NCBI RefSeq assembly: GCF_006715165.1
Contig: NZ_VFMS01000001.1
Location: 4,030,001-4,094,000 of the forward strand
Direction: 5' to 3'
Length of the DNA: 64,000 nucleotides
DNA from: Arthrobacter sp. SLBN-122
Lineage (GTDB): Bacteria; Actinomycetota; Actinomycetes; Actinomycetales; Micrococcaceae
Shown here: one piece after another, positions 1 to 8,973 of the stretch
How the letters are laid out: every line of letters starts with the position of its first letter
Numbering within the stretch: position 1 is the first letter of the stretch
Translations under genes and position numbers: made by a program
The notes under the pieces: generated by a model
Told to the model about the DNA's origin: nothing
Database searches by the model: none
The model's input: the letters and a program-made list of their open reading frames with translations, nothing else

Positions 1-231
1 CTGGGCGAGCTGGCCAGCGACGAGGCAGCCCCGGCCATGGTCCTGGTCACGCACCACCTTGAGGAAGTCCCGCCCGGCTTCACGCATGCCATGCTCCTGC
101 GCGACGGCAGCGTCGTGGCAGCCGGACCCATCACTGACGTCCTGACTGAAGAGCACCTGAGCACCACCTTCGGGCTGCCGCTTGCGGTCACCGAGAACGC
201 GGGCCGCTACACCGCCACCGCACGCCGCTAG
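1..231 (+). CDS. ABC transporter ATP-binding protein, C-terminal end (partial)
   Basis: This is the last 76 residues of an ABC-type ATPase whose start lies before the window. The frame is open from base 1. The segment LVTHHLEEVPPGF is the switch region: its His is the ATP-sensing residue that normally follows the Walker B/D-loop. The next part (LRDGSVVAAGPITDVLT) is the usual end of the fold, where these proteins read 'dG..v..G...evl'. The substrate cannot be told from this end. A TTG-started permease follows after 20 bases but belongs to the TSUP family, so it is not the ABC permease partner. Confidence 0.85.
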   Translation: MGELASDEAAPAMVLVTHHLEEVPPGFTHAMLLRDGSVVAAGPITDVLTEEHLSTTFGLPLAVTENAGRYTATARR

Positions 232-251
232 AAGAGGCCTGCGCTACTGCC

Positions 252-1037
252 TTGGAACTCTTCAGCAGCATCATTGTGTTCATCGCCGGCCTGTGGGCCG
301 GCACCATCAATGCGGTAGTGGGCTCGGGCACCCTGGTCACGTTCCCGGTGCTCATCGCACTGGGCGTGGCCCCGGTGGTGGCATCCATGAGCAATGCGAT
401 GGGGCTGGTCTTCGGTACGGGCGCCGGGGCCTTCGGGTACCGCCGTGAGCTGGCCGGCCGGGGGCGGCAGGTCCTGCGCCTGCTGCCGGCGTCCGTCCTG
501 GGCGGTATCACGGGTGCCTGGCTGCTGCTGCACCTGCCCGAAAAGGTCTTCCACTATGTAGCCCCCGTCCTGCTGGTCCTGGCCTTGATGATGGTCGTGT
601 TCCAGCCCCGGCTGCAGGACTGGGTGCGCAACCGCGAGGCCAATCCGGAGCACGCCGTCCGGGACAAACGCCACGGGATTCTCCTGGTGGTCCTCGTCTA
701 CCTCGCCGGCGTGTACGGCGGCTACTTCGTTGCGGCCCAGGGGATCCTGCTGGTCGGAATCCTGGGCGTGTTCCTCACGGGGACCATCCAGAACGCCAAC
801 GCGATGAAGAACATCCTGGTGCTCGGCGTCAACATGGTGGCCGCCATCTCCTACCTTTTGTTCGCCTTCGACCGGATCAACTGGCTTGTGGTGCTGCTCA
901 TCGCGGTCAGCTCCACCATCGGCGGGATTCTGGGCTCCAAGGTGGGCCGAAAGCTCTCGCCGCGCGTCCTCCGGGCCGTGATCTTCAGCCTGGGCATCGT
1001 TGCCTTGGCCGTCATGATCGCCAACCTGCTGAAATAA
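252..1037 (+). CDS. TSUP (TauE/SafE) family membrane transporter
   Basis: 261-residue integral membrane protein with about seven or eight hydrophobic segments. It has the TSUP hallmarks: a N-terminal helix followed by GTINAVVGSGTLVTFP, and a repeat of similar character near residue 155 (GVYGGYFVAAQGILLVG). Members export sulfite, sulfonates or other organic anions. The substrate here is unknown. The start is a TTG; no ATG gives a complete first helix. It ends 7 bases before the RNA methyltransferase, so the two are probably co-transcribed although functionally unrelated. Confidence 0.85.
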   Translation: MELFSSIIVFIAGLWAGTINAVVGSGTLVTFPVLIALGVAPVVASMSNAMGLVFGTGAGAFGYRRELAGRGRQVLRLLPASVLGGITGAWLLLHLPEKVFHYVAPVLLVLALMMVVFQPRLQDWVRNREANPEHAVRDKRHGILLVVLVYLAGVYGGYFVAAQGILLVGILGVFLTGTIQNANAMKNILVLGVNMVAAISYLLFAFDRINWLVVLLIAVSSTIGGILGSKVGRKLSPRVLRAVIFSLGIVALAVMIANLLK

Positions 1038-1044
1038 TCACCCG

Positions 1045-1851
1045 GTGACCTTCCACTACCTCGAATCCGCCGATGACCCGCGCGTCAGCGACTACACCAC
1101 CCTGACCGACGTGCACCTTCGCAAGCTCCGCGAACCGGCCGAGGGGATGTACATCGCCGAGTCGTCGCGGGTCCTGCGCCGGGCCTTGGCGGCCGGCCAC
1201 CGGCCGCGTTCGTTCTTCCTGGCGGAAAAGTGGATGGCGAACCTCGACGACGTCTTCCAGGCGTATCCCGACGTTCCCGCCTTCATCGGCTCGGCAGCCC
1301 TCCTCGAGGAGATCACGGGTTTCCACCTGCACCGCGGTGCCATGGCGGCCATGCAGCGCCCCGCGCCGGTGCCGCTGCCGGAGATCCTGGCCGGCGCGCG
1401 CCGCGTGGCCGTGCTGGAGGACATTGTGGACCACACCAACGTGGGCGCCATCTTCCGCTCCGCCGCAGCGCTGGACATCGACGCCGTCCTGGTCTCACCG
1501 CGCTGCGGGGATCCCCTCTACCGGCGCAGCGTCAGGGTCAGCATGGGCACGGTGTTCCAGGTGCCCTGGGCGCGCCTGGGGAACTGGCCGGGCGACCTGC
1601 AGGTGCTGAAGGACCACGGCTTCACCGTCGCTGCGCTGGAGCTGACGCCGGACGCAGAGGACGTCGACGCCGTTGCGTCCCGCAACCTGGACAGGCTCGC
1701 CCTGGTGCTTGGCACCGAAGGCGCCGGCATGAGCCCGGAGACGCTCGCCGCCGTCGACCTCGCCGTCAAAATCCCCATGCGCAATGGCGTGGATTCGCTC
1801 AACGTGGCCGCTGCGTCGGCCGTGGCGTTCTGGGAGCTGCGGGCGCGGTAA
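1045..1851 (+). CDS. TrmH/SpoU family RNA 2'-O-methyltransferase
   Basis: 268 residues, GTG start. The C-terminal half carries the three SPOUT motifs in order: NVGAIFRSA (near residue 132), LVLGTEGAGMSPE (near 220), and IPMRNGVDSLNVAAASAV (near 245). The last two build the trefoil knot that binds S-adenosylmethionine. The N-terminal 90 residues (ESSRVLRRALAAG and onward) resemble the RNA-binding substrate domain. It should methylate a ribose 2'-OH in tRNA or rRNA. The exact nucleotide is not deducible, because closely similar paralogues modify different sites. Confidence 0.9.
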   Translation: MTFHYLESADDPRVSDYTTLTDVHLRKLREPAEGMYIAESSRVLRRALAAGHRPRSFFLAEKWMANLDDVFQAYPDVPAFIGSAALLEEITGFHLHRGAMAAMQRPAPVPLPEILAGARRVAVLEDIVDHTNVGAIFRSAAALDIDAVLVSPRCGDPLYRRSVRVSMGTVFQVPWARLGNWPGDLQVLKDHGFTVAALELTPDAEDVDAVASRNLDRLALVLGTEGAGMSPETLAAVDLAVKIPMRNGVDSLNVAAASAVAFWELRAR

Positions 1852-1867
1852 GGCTGCGCATCAGCGG

Positions 1868-1897
1868 TTCGTCAGTCCCTCCCGCATCGGCTATGAT
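1868..1897 (+). promoter_or_regulatory. Candidate promoter for the L31B gene
   Basis: A TATGAT hexamer at 1892-1897 is close to the -10 consensus, with TTCGTC 18 bases upstream as a weak -35. It lies about 110 bases before the rpmE2 start. A 10-bp inverted repeat (GCATCAGCGG at 1858-1867, CCGCTGATGC at 1928-1937) flanks it. This is inference from sequence only. Confidence 0.35.
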
Positions 1898-2007
1898 GGA
1901 CAGCTGGTTGTCCTGCTTTTTCAGCATCCGCTGATGCAACAGATCCCAGCCATCCCATTCATACCTGGCAGCTGGCAAAATCCAGTTGCGCGAACAAAGG
2001 TCCCATT

Positions 2008-2265
2008 ATGAAGTCTGATACCCACCCGAAGTACGAAGCTGTTGTCTTCAACGACCTGGCCTCCGGCACCAAGTTCCTGACCCGCTCCACCGTGTCTTCC
2101 AACAAGACCATCGAGTGGGAAGACGGCAACACCTACCCGGTCATCGACGTCGAAATCTCTTCCGAGTCCCACCCGTTCTACACGGGCAAGCAGCGCATCA
2201 TGGACTCTGCAGGCCGCGTCGAGCGCTTCAACGCTCGCTTCAAGGGCTTCGGCGGCAAGAAGTAA
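2008..2265 (+). CDS. rpmE2: 50S ribosomal protein L31 type B
   Basis: 85-residue ribosomal protein starting [10 protein letters not shown] and containing the family's characteristic SHPFYTGKQ and [10 protein letters not shown] segments. It contains no cysteine, so it is the zinc-independent (C-) L31 that can replace the zinc-binding L31 on the large subunit. In several bacteria such copies are induced by zinc starvation under Zur. I could not find a convincing Zur palindrome upstream. The ATG is preceded by AAAGGT. It is monocistronic, with a hairpin terminator immediately after it. Confidence 0.97.
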   Translation: MKSDTHPKYEAVVFNDLASGTKFLTRSTVSSNKTIEWEDGNTYPVIDVEISSESHPFYTGKQRIMDSAGRVERFNARFKGFGGKK

Positions 2266-2288
2266 TCTTCTTCCCCAAGGTCTGATGG

Positions 2289-2326
2289 AAAGCCCGCACC
2301 GGCAACGGCGCGGGCTTTCTGCTTTT
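2289..2326 (+). terminator. Rho-independent terminator after rpmE2
   Basis: Arms AAAGCCCGC and GCGGGCTTT pair over 9 bp (2289-2297 with 2310-2318) and are followed by CTGCTTTT. It begins 24 bases after the L31B stop. Confidence 0.85.
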
Positions 2327-2362
2327 AACCGTGCACCTGGTTTCTGGGGCAGGATGGAAAGC

Positions 2363-3460
2363 ATGACCCAGCCACGTATTCCTGCCCATGATGCCCCCGG
2401 CAACCAGCGCCTGCACGGTGAGTACAAGGTCCCGGGCGGCAAACTTGTGGTGGTGGACCTGGCAGTGGCGGACGGCGCCCTGGCTGACGTCTCTGTCAGC
2501 GGCGACTTCTTCCTGGAGCCGGACGAGGCGCTGGAGGACATCAACCGCGCCCTGACCGGCCTTCCGGACACCACGCCCGCCAAGGACCTGGCGGCGGCCG
2601 TCACCGCCGCCCTGCCGGCCGGAGCCGTGCTGTTCGGCTTCTCCGCCGACGCCGTGGCCGTGACCGTCCGCCGTGCCCTGGCCAAGGCAACGTCCTGGGG
2701 CGACCACGAGTGGAACGTCATTGCGCCCACCGTGCTGCCCACCGAAATCAACGTTGCCCTTGACGAGGTGCTCACGGAGGCCGTCGGCGCCGGTGCGCGC
2801 ACGCCCACCCTGCGTTTCTGGGACTGGCAGGAGCCGTCGGTGGTCATCGGCAGCTTCCAGTCGGTGCAGAACGAGGTGGACCCCGAGGGCGTTGCAAGGC
2901 ATGGCATCAACGTGGTCCGCCGGATCAGCGGCGGGGGAGCGATGTTCATGGAGGCCGGCAACTGCATCACCTACTCGCTCTACCTGCCGCAGACGCTGGT
3001 GGACGGGCTCAGCTTCGCCGACTCCTACCCCTTCCTGGACGCATGGGTCATGGCGGCACTGGAACGGCTCGGCATCAATGCCTTCTACATTCCGCTGAAC
3101 GACATCGCAACGGACCAGGGGAAGATCGGCTGTGCCGCGCAGAAACGCCTGGCCAACGGCGGCATGCTGCACCACGTCACCATGAGCTACGACATCGACG
3201 CCGACAAAATGGTGGAGGTCCTCCGGATCGGCAAGGAAAAGCTGTCCGACAAGGGCACCCGCAGCGCAAAGAAGCGGGTGGACCCGCTGCGGCGCCAAAC
3301 CGGCCTGGCCCGCACGGCGATCATCGAGGCGATGATGGGGGTCTTCAGCGAGCGTTACGGCGCAACCCCGTCAGAGCTGGCGGGGCACGAGCTGGCGGCA
3401 GCCGAGGAACGGGTGGCCACCAAGTTCGGCACCAGGGAATGGCTCCACCGCGTCCCCTAG
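2363..3460 (+). CDS. lplA: Lipoate-protein ligase A family protein, accessory domain at N-terminus
   Basis: 365 residues. Activates lipoate with ATP and transfers it to the lysine of E2 and GcvH lipoyl domains. Residues about 18-70 (EYKVPGGKLVVVDLAV, then SGDFFLEPDEALEDI) match the small accessory domain that sits at the C-terminus of E. coli LplA, so the order is reversed here. The catalytic BPL/LPL domain follows, with VVIGSFQSVQNEV, RRISGGG at 186-192, and the adenylate-binding lysine motif DQGKIGCAAQ (Lys254). I chose the ATG preceded by AGGA; an ATG 9 bases upstream is the alternative. A more distant ATG at 2285 is rejected because it lies in the upstream terminator. Confidence 0.87.
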   Translation: MTQPRIPAHDAPGNQRLHGEYKVPGGKLVVVDLAVADGALADVSVSGDFFLEPDEALEDINRALTGLPDTTPAKDLAAAVTAALPAGAVLFGFSADAVAVTVRRALAKATSWGDHEWNVIAPTVLPTEINVALDEVLTEAVGAGARTPTLRFWDWQEPSVVIGSFQSVQNEVDPEGVARHGINVVRRISGGGAMFMEAGNCITYSLYLPQTLVDGLSFADSYPFLDAWVMAALERLGINAFYIPLNDIATDQGKIGCAAQKRLANGGMLHHVTMSYDIDADKMVEVLRIGKEKLSDKGTRSAKKRVDPLRRQTGLARTAIIEAMMGVFSERYGATPSELAGHELAAAEERVATKFGTREWLHRVP

Positions 3461-3462
3461 CC

Positions 3463-3527
3463 CCATCGACTGCTGCCTACTGGTCGTTTTGGGCGGGGAA
3501 AACGGCAGTTACGGAGCAATCGATGGG
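3463..3527. terminator. Imperfect inverted repeat between convergent lplA and pepN
   Basis: CCCATCGACTGCTGC...GTTTT pairs imperfectly with AAAAC...GGAGCAATCGATGGG around a GGGCGGGG loop. The right arm overlaps the last codons of pepN. It could act as a bidirectional terminator, but several mismatches make this uncertain. Confidence 0.45.
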
Positions 3528-6151
3528 TGGGGAACGACGGCGGCCTGCGCGGTGAGTGCGCGCAGCAGGTGGCTGCGCTGCTCGACGATGATCCGGCGCA
3601 GGGCGTGCGGCGCGTCGGGGTTGGCGGCCAGCCAGTCATCCGTCCGCCGGACCACCGGGTGGTCCCCGGGGCGGGTCACGTCCGCCAGGTCCTGCGCGGC
3701 GGGATAGAGGCCGCGGACAATCCGGCTGGCGATTTCGATGCTGCGCTCATCCCAGACAGCCAGCAGGCAGTCGAAGTAGGGCTCCAGGTACGGCTCCAGC
3801 AACGGCGGCGGCGCGGTGCTGAAGCCGCTGATGGTGGCCGTGAGGAGCTGGTTGGAAAGCTCATTCCCGTGAACGGTGGCCTCCCAGGCGGCGGCCTTGA
3901 CGGCCGGGTCCGGGCGGGATGCCATGGCGGTTGCGTGGCCGGCGCGGCCGGAGGCGGTGGTGTCCCGGTCCAGCTCGGCGTCGAGCTCCGCCGCGCTGGC
4001 CTCTCCGTTGGCGGCGAGCGCATGCCACAGCTGCCAGCGCAGCTCAGCGTCCACGGACAGGCCCTCCACCGGTTCCGTGCCATCCAGCAGGCCACGGAGC
4101 CGGGGGAGTGCTGCCGCATCATGACGGCTGAGGGCGGCAAGGGTGCGGGCCCAGGCAAGCTGTGCGTCGGAACCGGGGACGGCCCGGTCCAGCTCGCCGC
4201 CTGCGGCCTCGATGAAGGAAGCACGGACACTCGCGCGGGTGCCCGCCGGTGTGTAACGTTCGACGGCGGTGGTGGCGTTGTCCAGAACGTTCAGCAGGAC
4301 CCCGATTCCGCTTTCAGCCGGACCAAAGGCCGTCACGGCGTCAACGTACAACGATGCCGGGCTCTCTCCATCGCGGGCGGAGTTCCAGAGCGCAGTCCAG
4401 CACAGGGCACGCGCCATGGGGTCCGTGATCCGGTCCAGGGAGGCGCGGACCGTTGCTTCAGATACCGGGTCCAGCCGCACCTTGGCGTAGGTCAGGTCCT
4501 CATCGTTGACCAGCAGGAGCGCCGGCCGCTGCTGCCCGTCGAGTTGGGGGAGCTCCGTCCGCGCGCCGGCCACGTCGGTTTCGATGCTCCCGGTCCGCAC
4601 CAGGGCGCCGCCGGCGTCGAAGTCGTAGGAACCCACCCGGAGCCGGTGCGGGCGCAGCTCCTTGCGTCCTGTCACCGGATCCACCGCTTCCTGGACGATC
4701 GCCACCCGGCCCGGCACGCCGTCGTCGTCCGTTGCACTGGAAGCTGCAAACTCCACTGACAATCTGGAAATTCCGGAGGTCTGCAGCCACTGGCGGGCCC
4801 ACCCGGACAGGTCCCGCCCCGACGCCGCCGCCAGGGAAGCCAGGAGGTCGGCCAGCGACGTGTTGCCGTAGGCATGCTTCCGGAAGTACACCCGCGACCC
4901 GGCGATGAACGCGTCGAAGCCCACGTAGGCCACCAGCTGCTTCAGCACCGATGCGCCCTTGGCGTAGGTGATGCCGTCGAAGTTCTGCTTTGCCGCTTCA
5001 AGGTCCGGGATGTCCGCCACGATGGGATGGGTGGTGGGGAGCTGGTCCTGGACGTAGGCCCAGGCTTTGCGTTTGTTGGCGAAGTTGACCCAGGCCGTGT
5101 CCCAGTCGGTGGCCCGGTCAACGCCGAGGGTTCCCATGTAGTCGGCGAAGGACTCCTTCAGCCACAGGTCGTCCCACCACTGCATGGTCACAAGGTCGCC
5201 GAACCACATGTGCGCCATCTCGTGCATCAGGGTGTTGGCGCGGGCCTGGTACTGGGCGTCCGTGGCCCGGGAGGTGAACACGTAGCTTTCCGTGAACGTA
5301 ACCAGCCCCGGGTTCTCCATGGCGCCGAGGTTGTATTCGGGAACGAACGCCTGGTCGTACTTGCCCCAGGGGTAGGGGAAGTCGAAAAGGCGGTTGAAGA
5401 AGTCCAGCCCCTTTTTCGTCAGGCTGAAGAGCTCCTCGGTGTCGAAGGAGTCCGCCATGGACGCGCGGCAGTAGAGGGCGAGCGGGACGTTCAGCTGGGT
5501 GCCGTCGTCGAGCGTTGCCTGCCAGCCGTCCTCTGCCTTGAAGTACGGCCCGGCCAGGATGGTGGTGATGTACGTGGACATCGGCAGGGTGGTGGCGAAG
5601 TCCCAGCACGCCGTCGCGGGATCGCTGGTCAGCAGGGTCCGGTTGACCTCGGAGCCGTTGGACGCCACGTGCCAGTCGGCCGGTGCCATGACGTGGAAGG
5701 TGTAGGCCGCCTTCAGGTCGGGCTGCTCGAAGTTCGCGAAGACCCGGCGCGCATCAGCAGGCTCGTACTGCGTGTACAGGTAGCACTGGCCGTCCGCCGG
5801 GTCCACGAACCGGTGCATGCCCTCTCCGGAACGGCTGTAGAGCGCCGTTCCCGTGACCGTGACCTGGTTTTCGGCCCGCAGGTTGTCCAGCCGGATCCGT
5901 GCGCCGTCCACCACGTCCTCCACCCGGAGGCTCTTGCCGTTGAGGAACACGCTGTGCACGTCACCGGCGATGAAGTCCACGAAGGTGCCGGCGCCGGGTT
6001 CCGCGGTGAAGGTAATGACGCTGCGGCTGGTGTAGCCGGGAACCGCCGGATCTGCTGCCTGCCGCACATCGAGCGAGACGTCGTAGCTGGTGGTGCTGAT
6101 CCGGGCTGAACGTTCGGCGGCTTCGGTGCGCTGCAGATTCTCATGTGACAC
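3509..6151 (-). CDS. pepN: Aminopeptidase N (M1 family zinc metallopeptidase)
   Basis: 880 residues, typical for the actinobacterial M1 enzyme. Removes N-terminal amino acids from peptides in the cytosol. The N-terminal beta domain is followed by the exopeptidase motif GAMEN (near residue 275) and the zinc site HEMAH (310-314), with the third ligand Glu in LKESFAD 19 residues after the second histidine. The remaining C-terminal half is the helical ERAP1-like domain that closes over the active site. There is no signal peptide. The start MSHENLQRTEA lies 33 bases downstream of the YeiH-type gene on the same strand, so the two may share a transcript. Confidence 0.97.
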   Translation of the reverse strand: MSHENLQRTEAAERSARISTTSYDVSLDVRQAADPAVPGYTSRSVITFTAEPGAGTFVDFIAGDVHSVFLNGKSLRVEDVVDGARIRLDNLRAENQVTVTGTALYSRSGEGMHRFVDPADGQCYLYTQYEPADARRVFANFEQPDLKAAYTFHVMAPADWHVASNGSEVNRTLLTSDPATACWDFATTLPMSTYITTILAGPYFKAEDGWQATLDDGTQLNVPLALYCRASMADSFDTEELFSLTKKGLDFFNRLFDFPYPWGKYDQAFVPEYNLGAMENPGLVTFTESYVFTSRATDAQYQARANTLMHEMAHMWFGDLVTMQWWDDLWLKESFADYMGTLGVDRATDWDTAWVNFANKRKAWAYVQDQLPTTHPIVADIPDLEAAKQNFDGITYAKGASVLKQLVAYVGFDAFIAGSRVYFRKHAYGNTSLADLLASLAAASGRDLSGWARQWLQTSGISRLSVEFAASSATDDDGVPGRVAIVQEAVDPVTGRKELRPHRLRVGSYDFDAGGALVRTGSIETDVAGARTELPQLDGQQRPALLLVNDEDLTYAKVRLDPVSEATVRASLDRITDPMARALCWTALWNSARDGESPASLYVDAVTAFGPAESGIGVLLNVLDNATTAVERYTPAGTRASVRASFIEAAGGELDRAVPGSDAQLAWARTLAALSRHDAAALPRLRGLLDGTEPVEGLSVDAELRWQLWHALAANGEASAAELDAELDRDTTASGRAGHATAMASRPDPAVKAAAWEATVHGNELSNQLLTATISGFSTAPPPLLEPYLEPYFDCLLAVWDERSIEIASRIVRGLYPAAQDLADVTRPGDHPVVRRTDDWLAANPDAPHALRRIIVEQRSHLLRALTAQAAVVPHPSIAP

Positions 6152-6184
6152 CCGGCTATCTAATCACGCGGCCGGTGCGTCCGC

Positions 6185-7243
6185 TCAGCCCGCGATCAGG
6201 AAGGCAGCCGCAAGGCCCAGCACGGCAATCAGGAGCCAGGATGCCAGCGCCGCCAGGAGTGCCGGTCCGCCGGTATGGAGCAGGGTACGGATGCGGACCG
6301 CAGAGCCAAGGCCAAACAGGGCCGCACCCAGCAGGATGTCCTGCAGGGTGGCCCCCACGTCGAGCCAGCCTGCGGACAGCCAGCCCGTGGAGCGCAGCGC
6401 CACCATGGCAACGAAGCCCAGGACGAACAGCGGCACCAGCGGTGGCATTTTCTTGACCACGCCATCCTCGGCGCCCAGGGCACGCACCCCGTTTCGGTGA
6501 TGGGCACCTGCCAGCGCGGCGACGGGGGCCAGCAGCAGCACGCGGGTGAGCTTGACGACGACGGCGACCGCCAGGGCAGCGGTCCCGGCGGTTTGCGCCG
6601 TGGCCACCACCTGGCCCACATCGTGGACCGACGCGCCGGTCCAGGCTCCGAACACTGTGGCCGTGAGCCCCAAGGGTTGCGCGAGGAGGGGGAGGACGCC
6701 GATGGCGAGCGTGCCGCACAGGGTGACCAGGGCCACGGGCAGGACGGTTTCCGCGTGCCGGATGCGGCGGACGGCGGCCATGGCGCCAATGGCGGAGGCA
6801 CCACAGATGGAAAATCCCGTGGCCACCAACAGTGAGGTCACAGGCGGAAGGCGGAACAAGCGCGAAATCGCATAGGTCCCGCCGAAGCTGGCTGCCACCA
6901 CGCCCACCATCAGGACCAGGGACACCCAGCCGAGGCCCAAAACATCCATGACGCTGACCTTCAGGCCCAGGAGTACGATTCCCCCGCGCATCAGGTGCTT
7001 GCCGGCGAAGTCCAGCCCCGGACGTGCCCGGCCTCCCGTCCAGGTGCCGGCGCCGGGCAGGTTGGCGGCCAGAACGCCCAGGACCACAGCGAGGGTCATT
7101 GCCGGCAGGGCCGGCAGCAGTCCATGCACCAGGAAGGCCGCCGCAACAGCGGCAGCGGCGGTCAGCAGCCCCGGAACCAGGCGGGCAATCCGCGGCCCGG
7201 AACGGCCGTGGCCCGGCGCTGGGAGGCTTCTGCTGTCTGGCAC
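6185..7243 (-). CDS. YeiH/UPF0324 family putative sulfate exporter
   Basis: 352-residue, very hydrophobic membrane protein with about ten predicted spans. Segments typical of the family are VLGVLAANLPGAG and LRGGIVLLGLKVSVMDVLGLGW, followed by CGASAIGAMAAV and AWTGASVHDVGQVVA. The family is annotated as putative sulfate exporter (PF03601), but its substrate is poorly established. The start is GTG (VPDSRSLPAPG). It is divergent from the ATP-grasp operon, with about 110 bases between the start codons chosen here. Confidence 0.88.
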   Translation of the reverse strand: MPDSRSLPAPGHGRSGPRIARLVPGLLTAAAAVAAAFLVHGLLPALPAMTLAVVLGVLAANLPGAGTWTGGRARPGLDFAGKHLMRGGIVLLGLKVSVMDVLGLGWVSLVLMVGVVAASFGGTYAISRLFRLPPVTSLLVATGFSICGASAIGAMAAVRRIRHAETVLPVALVTLCGTLAIGVLPLLAQPLGLTATVFGAWTGASVHDVGQVVATAQTAGTAALAVAVVVKLTRVLLLAPVAALAGAHHRNGVRALGAEDGVVKKMPPLVPLFVLGFVAMVALRSTGWLSAGWLDVGATLQDILLGAALFGLGSAVRIRTLLHTGGPALLAALASWLLIAVLGLAAAFLIAG

Positions 7244-7356
7244 TCACCTACTGTGCCCGACGAGGCCCGTAAAGTACGAACCGGGCCATTGGCGCCAACA
7301 CGCCACAATGGATGGCAGTAATGAATTCGAAACAAAAAGATGGTTGGCTATTGGAC

Positions 7357-8913
7357 ATGTCAGACCTATTCCAGGATTACTCCGAGGCCGCCGGCCGCAC
7401 CGGAGCCTACGACGAGATGTTCGCCCCGGGGCAACAGGCCAGGGACTCGTACGGGCAGGTGGCGGACGCACTCCGGAAGCTCTCCCTGGCGGACGTCACC
7501 GCACGCGCCGACTCCATGGCGCGCACCTTCCTGGACCGCGGGGTGACCTTCGACTACGCGGGTGAGGAACGGCCCTTTCCGCTCGACATCGTGCCCCGCG
7601 TCATCCCGGCGGCCGAGTGGGACGTCCTGGAAAAGGGGGTCGCCCAGCGGGTCCGTGCCCTGGAAGCCTTCCTGAACGACGTCTACGACAAAATGACCGT
7701 GGTGTCCGACGGCGTGATCCCGCGCCAGCTGGTAACCACCAGCGCGCACTTCCACCGGCAGGTCCACGGCTTCGAACCGGCGGGCGGGGTCCGGGTCCAC
7801 ATCTCGGGCATCGACGTCGTCCGCGACGCCGCCGGCACGTTCCGCGTCCTGGAGGACAACGTCCGCGTACCCTCCGGGGTCAGCTACGTGCTGGAGAACC
7901 GGCGCGCCATGGCCAAGGGCCTGCCGGAAGCCTTCGGCCAGCAGCTCATCCGGCCGGTTGAGGAATACCCGCGCCGGCTGCTCTCGGCCCTGCGCAAGAC
8001 CGCACCGGCCGGCGTTGACGATCCCACCGTCGTCGTCCTGACCCCCGGCGTGTTCAACAGCGCCTACTTCGAGCACACCCTCCTGGCCGGCCTGATGGGC
8101 GTCGAGCTGGTCGAGGGCCGCGACCTGATCTGCCGCGGCAACCGCGTCTACATGCGCACCACCGCCGGTGAACAGCGCGTGGACGTCATTTACAAACGGA
8201 TCGACGACGACTTCCTGGACCCCCTCCAGTTCCGCTCCGACTCCATGCTCGGCTGCCCCGGCCTGGTCAACGCCGCCCGCGCGGGCGGCGTCACGATTGC
8301 CAACGCGGTGGGCAATGGCGTTGCCGACGACAAACTGGTTTACAGTTACGTGCCTGACCTGATCCGCTACTACCTCAGCGAGGAGCCCATCATCGCCAAC
8401 GTGGACACCTTCCGCCTCGAGGAAAAGGAGGCCAGGGAGTACACCCTGGACAACCTCGCGGAACTGGTGGTCAAGCCCGTGGACGGTTCCGGCGGCAAGG
8501 GCCTGGTCATCGGCCCGGACGCTTCCAGGGATGAACTGGACGCCCTCCGCCAGCGGGTCATCGCGGACCCCCGCGGCTGGATCGCCCAGCCGGTGCTGCA
8601 GCTCTCCACCGTCCCCACATTGAGCGGCGACAAGTTCGGCCCCCGGCACGTGGACCTGAGGCCCTTTGCCGTCAACGACGGTGACAACGTCTGGGTCCTC
8701 CCGGGCGGCCTGACCCGCGTAGCGCTCAAGGAAGGGTCCCTGATCGTCAACTCCAGCCAGGGCGGCGGATCCAAAGACACCTGGGTGCTTGCAGATTCAC
8801 CCCAGATGCCGGTGGAAACCGTTCCCCGCCAGTCCGTCACGGTCCGCGAACGGGTCTCCGTGTGGCCGGTGGAAAGCAACTGGCGCGACCGCCAGTCGGA
8901 GCAGCAGCAGTGA
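7357..8913 (+). CDS. Circularly permuted type 2 ATP-grasp protein
   Basis: 518 residues from the ATG that gives the family's usual beginning MSDLFQDYS; in-frame ATGs at 7312 and 7321 are alternatives. ATP-grasp enzymes join a carboxylate to an amine or thiol through an acyl phosphate. In this permuted group the parts are rearranged: RVLEDNVRVPSGVSYVLENR, then VIYKRIDDDFLDPLQF, then the nucleotide-binding VVKPVDGSGGKGLVIG near residue 370, then PRHVDLRPF. It is followed after 60 bases by the alpha-E gene and then by a transglutaminase, a recurring trio proposed from genome context to make and break amide bonds. The substrate is not known. Confidence 0.92.
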   Translation: MSDLFQDYSEAAGRTGAYDEMFAPGQQARDSYGQVADALRKLSLADVTARADSMARTFLDRGVTFDYAGEERPFPLDIVPRVIPAAEWDVLEKGVAQRVRALEAFLNDVYDKMTVVSDGVIPRQLVTTSAHFHRQVHGFEPAGGVRVHISGIDVVRDAAGTFRVLEDNVRVPSGVSYVLENRRAMAKGLPEAFGQQLIRPVEEYPRRLLSALRKTAPAGVDDPTVVVLTPGVFNSAYFEHTLLAGLMGVELVEGRDLICRGNRVYMRTTAGEQRVDVIYKRIDDDFLDPLQFRSDSMLGCPGLVNAARAGGVTIANAVGNGVADDKLVYSYVPDLIRYYLSEEPIIANVDTFRLEEKEAREYTLDNLAELVVKPVDGSGGKGLVIGPDASRDELDALRQRVIADPRGWIAQPVLQLSTVPTLSGDKFGPRHVDLRPFAVNDGDNVWVLPGGLTRVALKEGSLIVNSSQGGGSKDTWVLADSPQMPVETVPRQSVTVRERVSVWPVESNWRDRQSEQQQ

Positions 8914-8973
8914 GCCGCGCCGCCGTCGGGCATTTTCCTTACACCGTTCCGGGCGCGCAGGAGGTAGCCGCGA

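Noticed and set aside
1852..2007. Zur-binding site before L31B
   Set aside because: A C-minus L31 suggests zinc control, but no TGAAAATGATTTTCA-like palindrome is visible; only a different inverted repeat is present.
2285..2362. Upstream ATG of the lipoate ligase
   Set aside because: The extra residues are encoded by the L31B terminator hairpin and are unlike any protein; the start was placed at the ATG with AGGA upstream.
4874..6109. 411-residue open frame on the plus strand opposite pepN
   Set aside because: It is antisense to a complete M1 peptidase with all catalytic motifs; its protein is low-complexity (Gly/Val/His/Arg-rich), as expected from the shadow of a high-GC gene.
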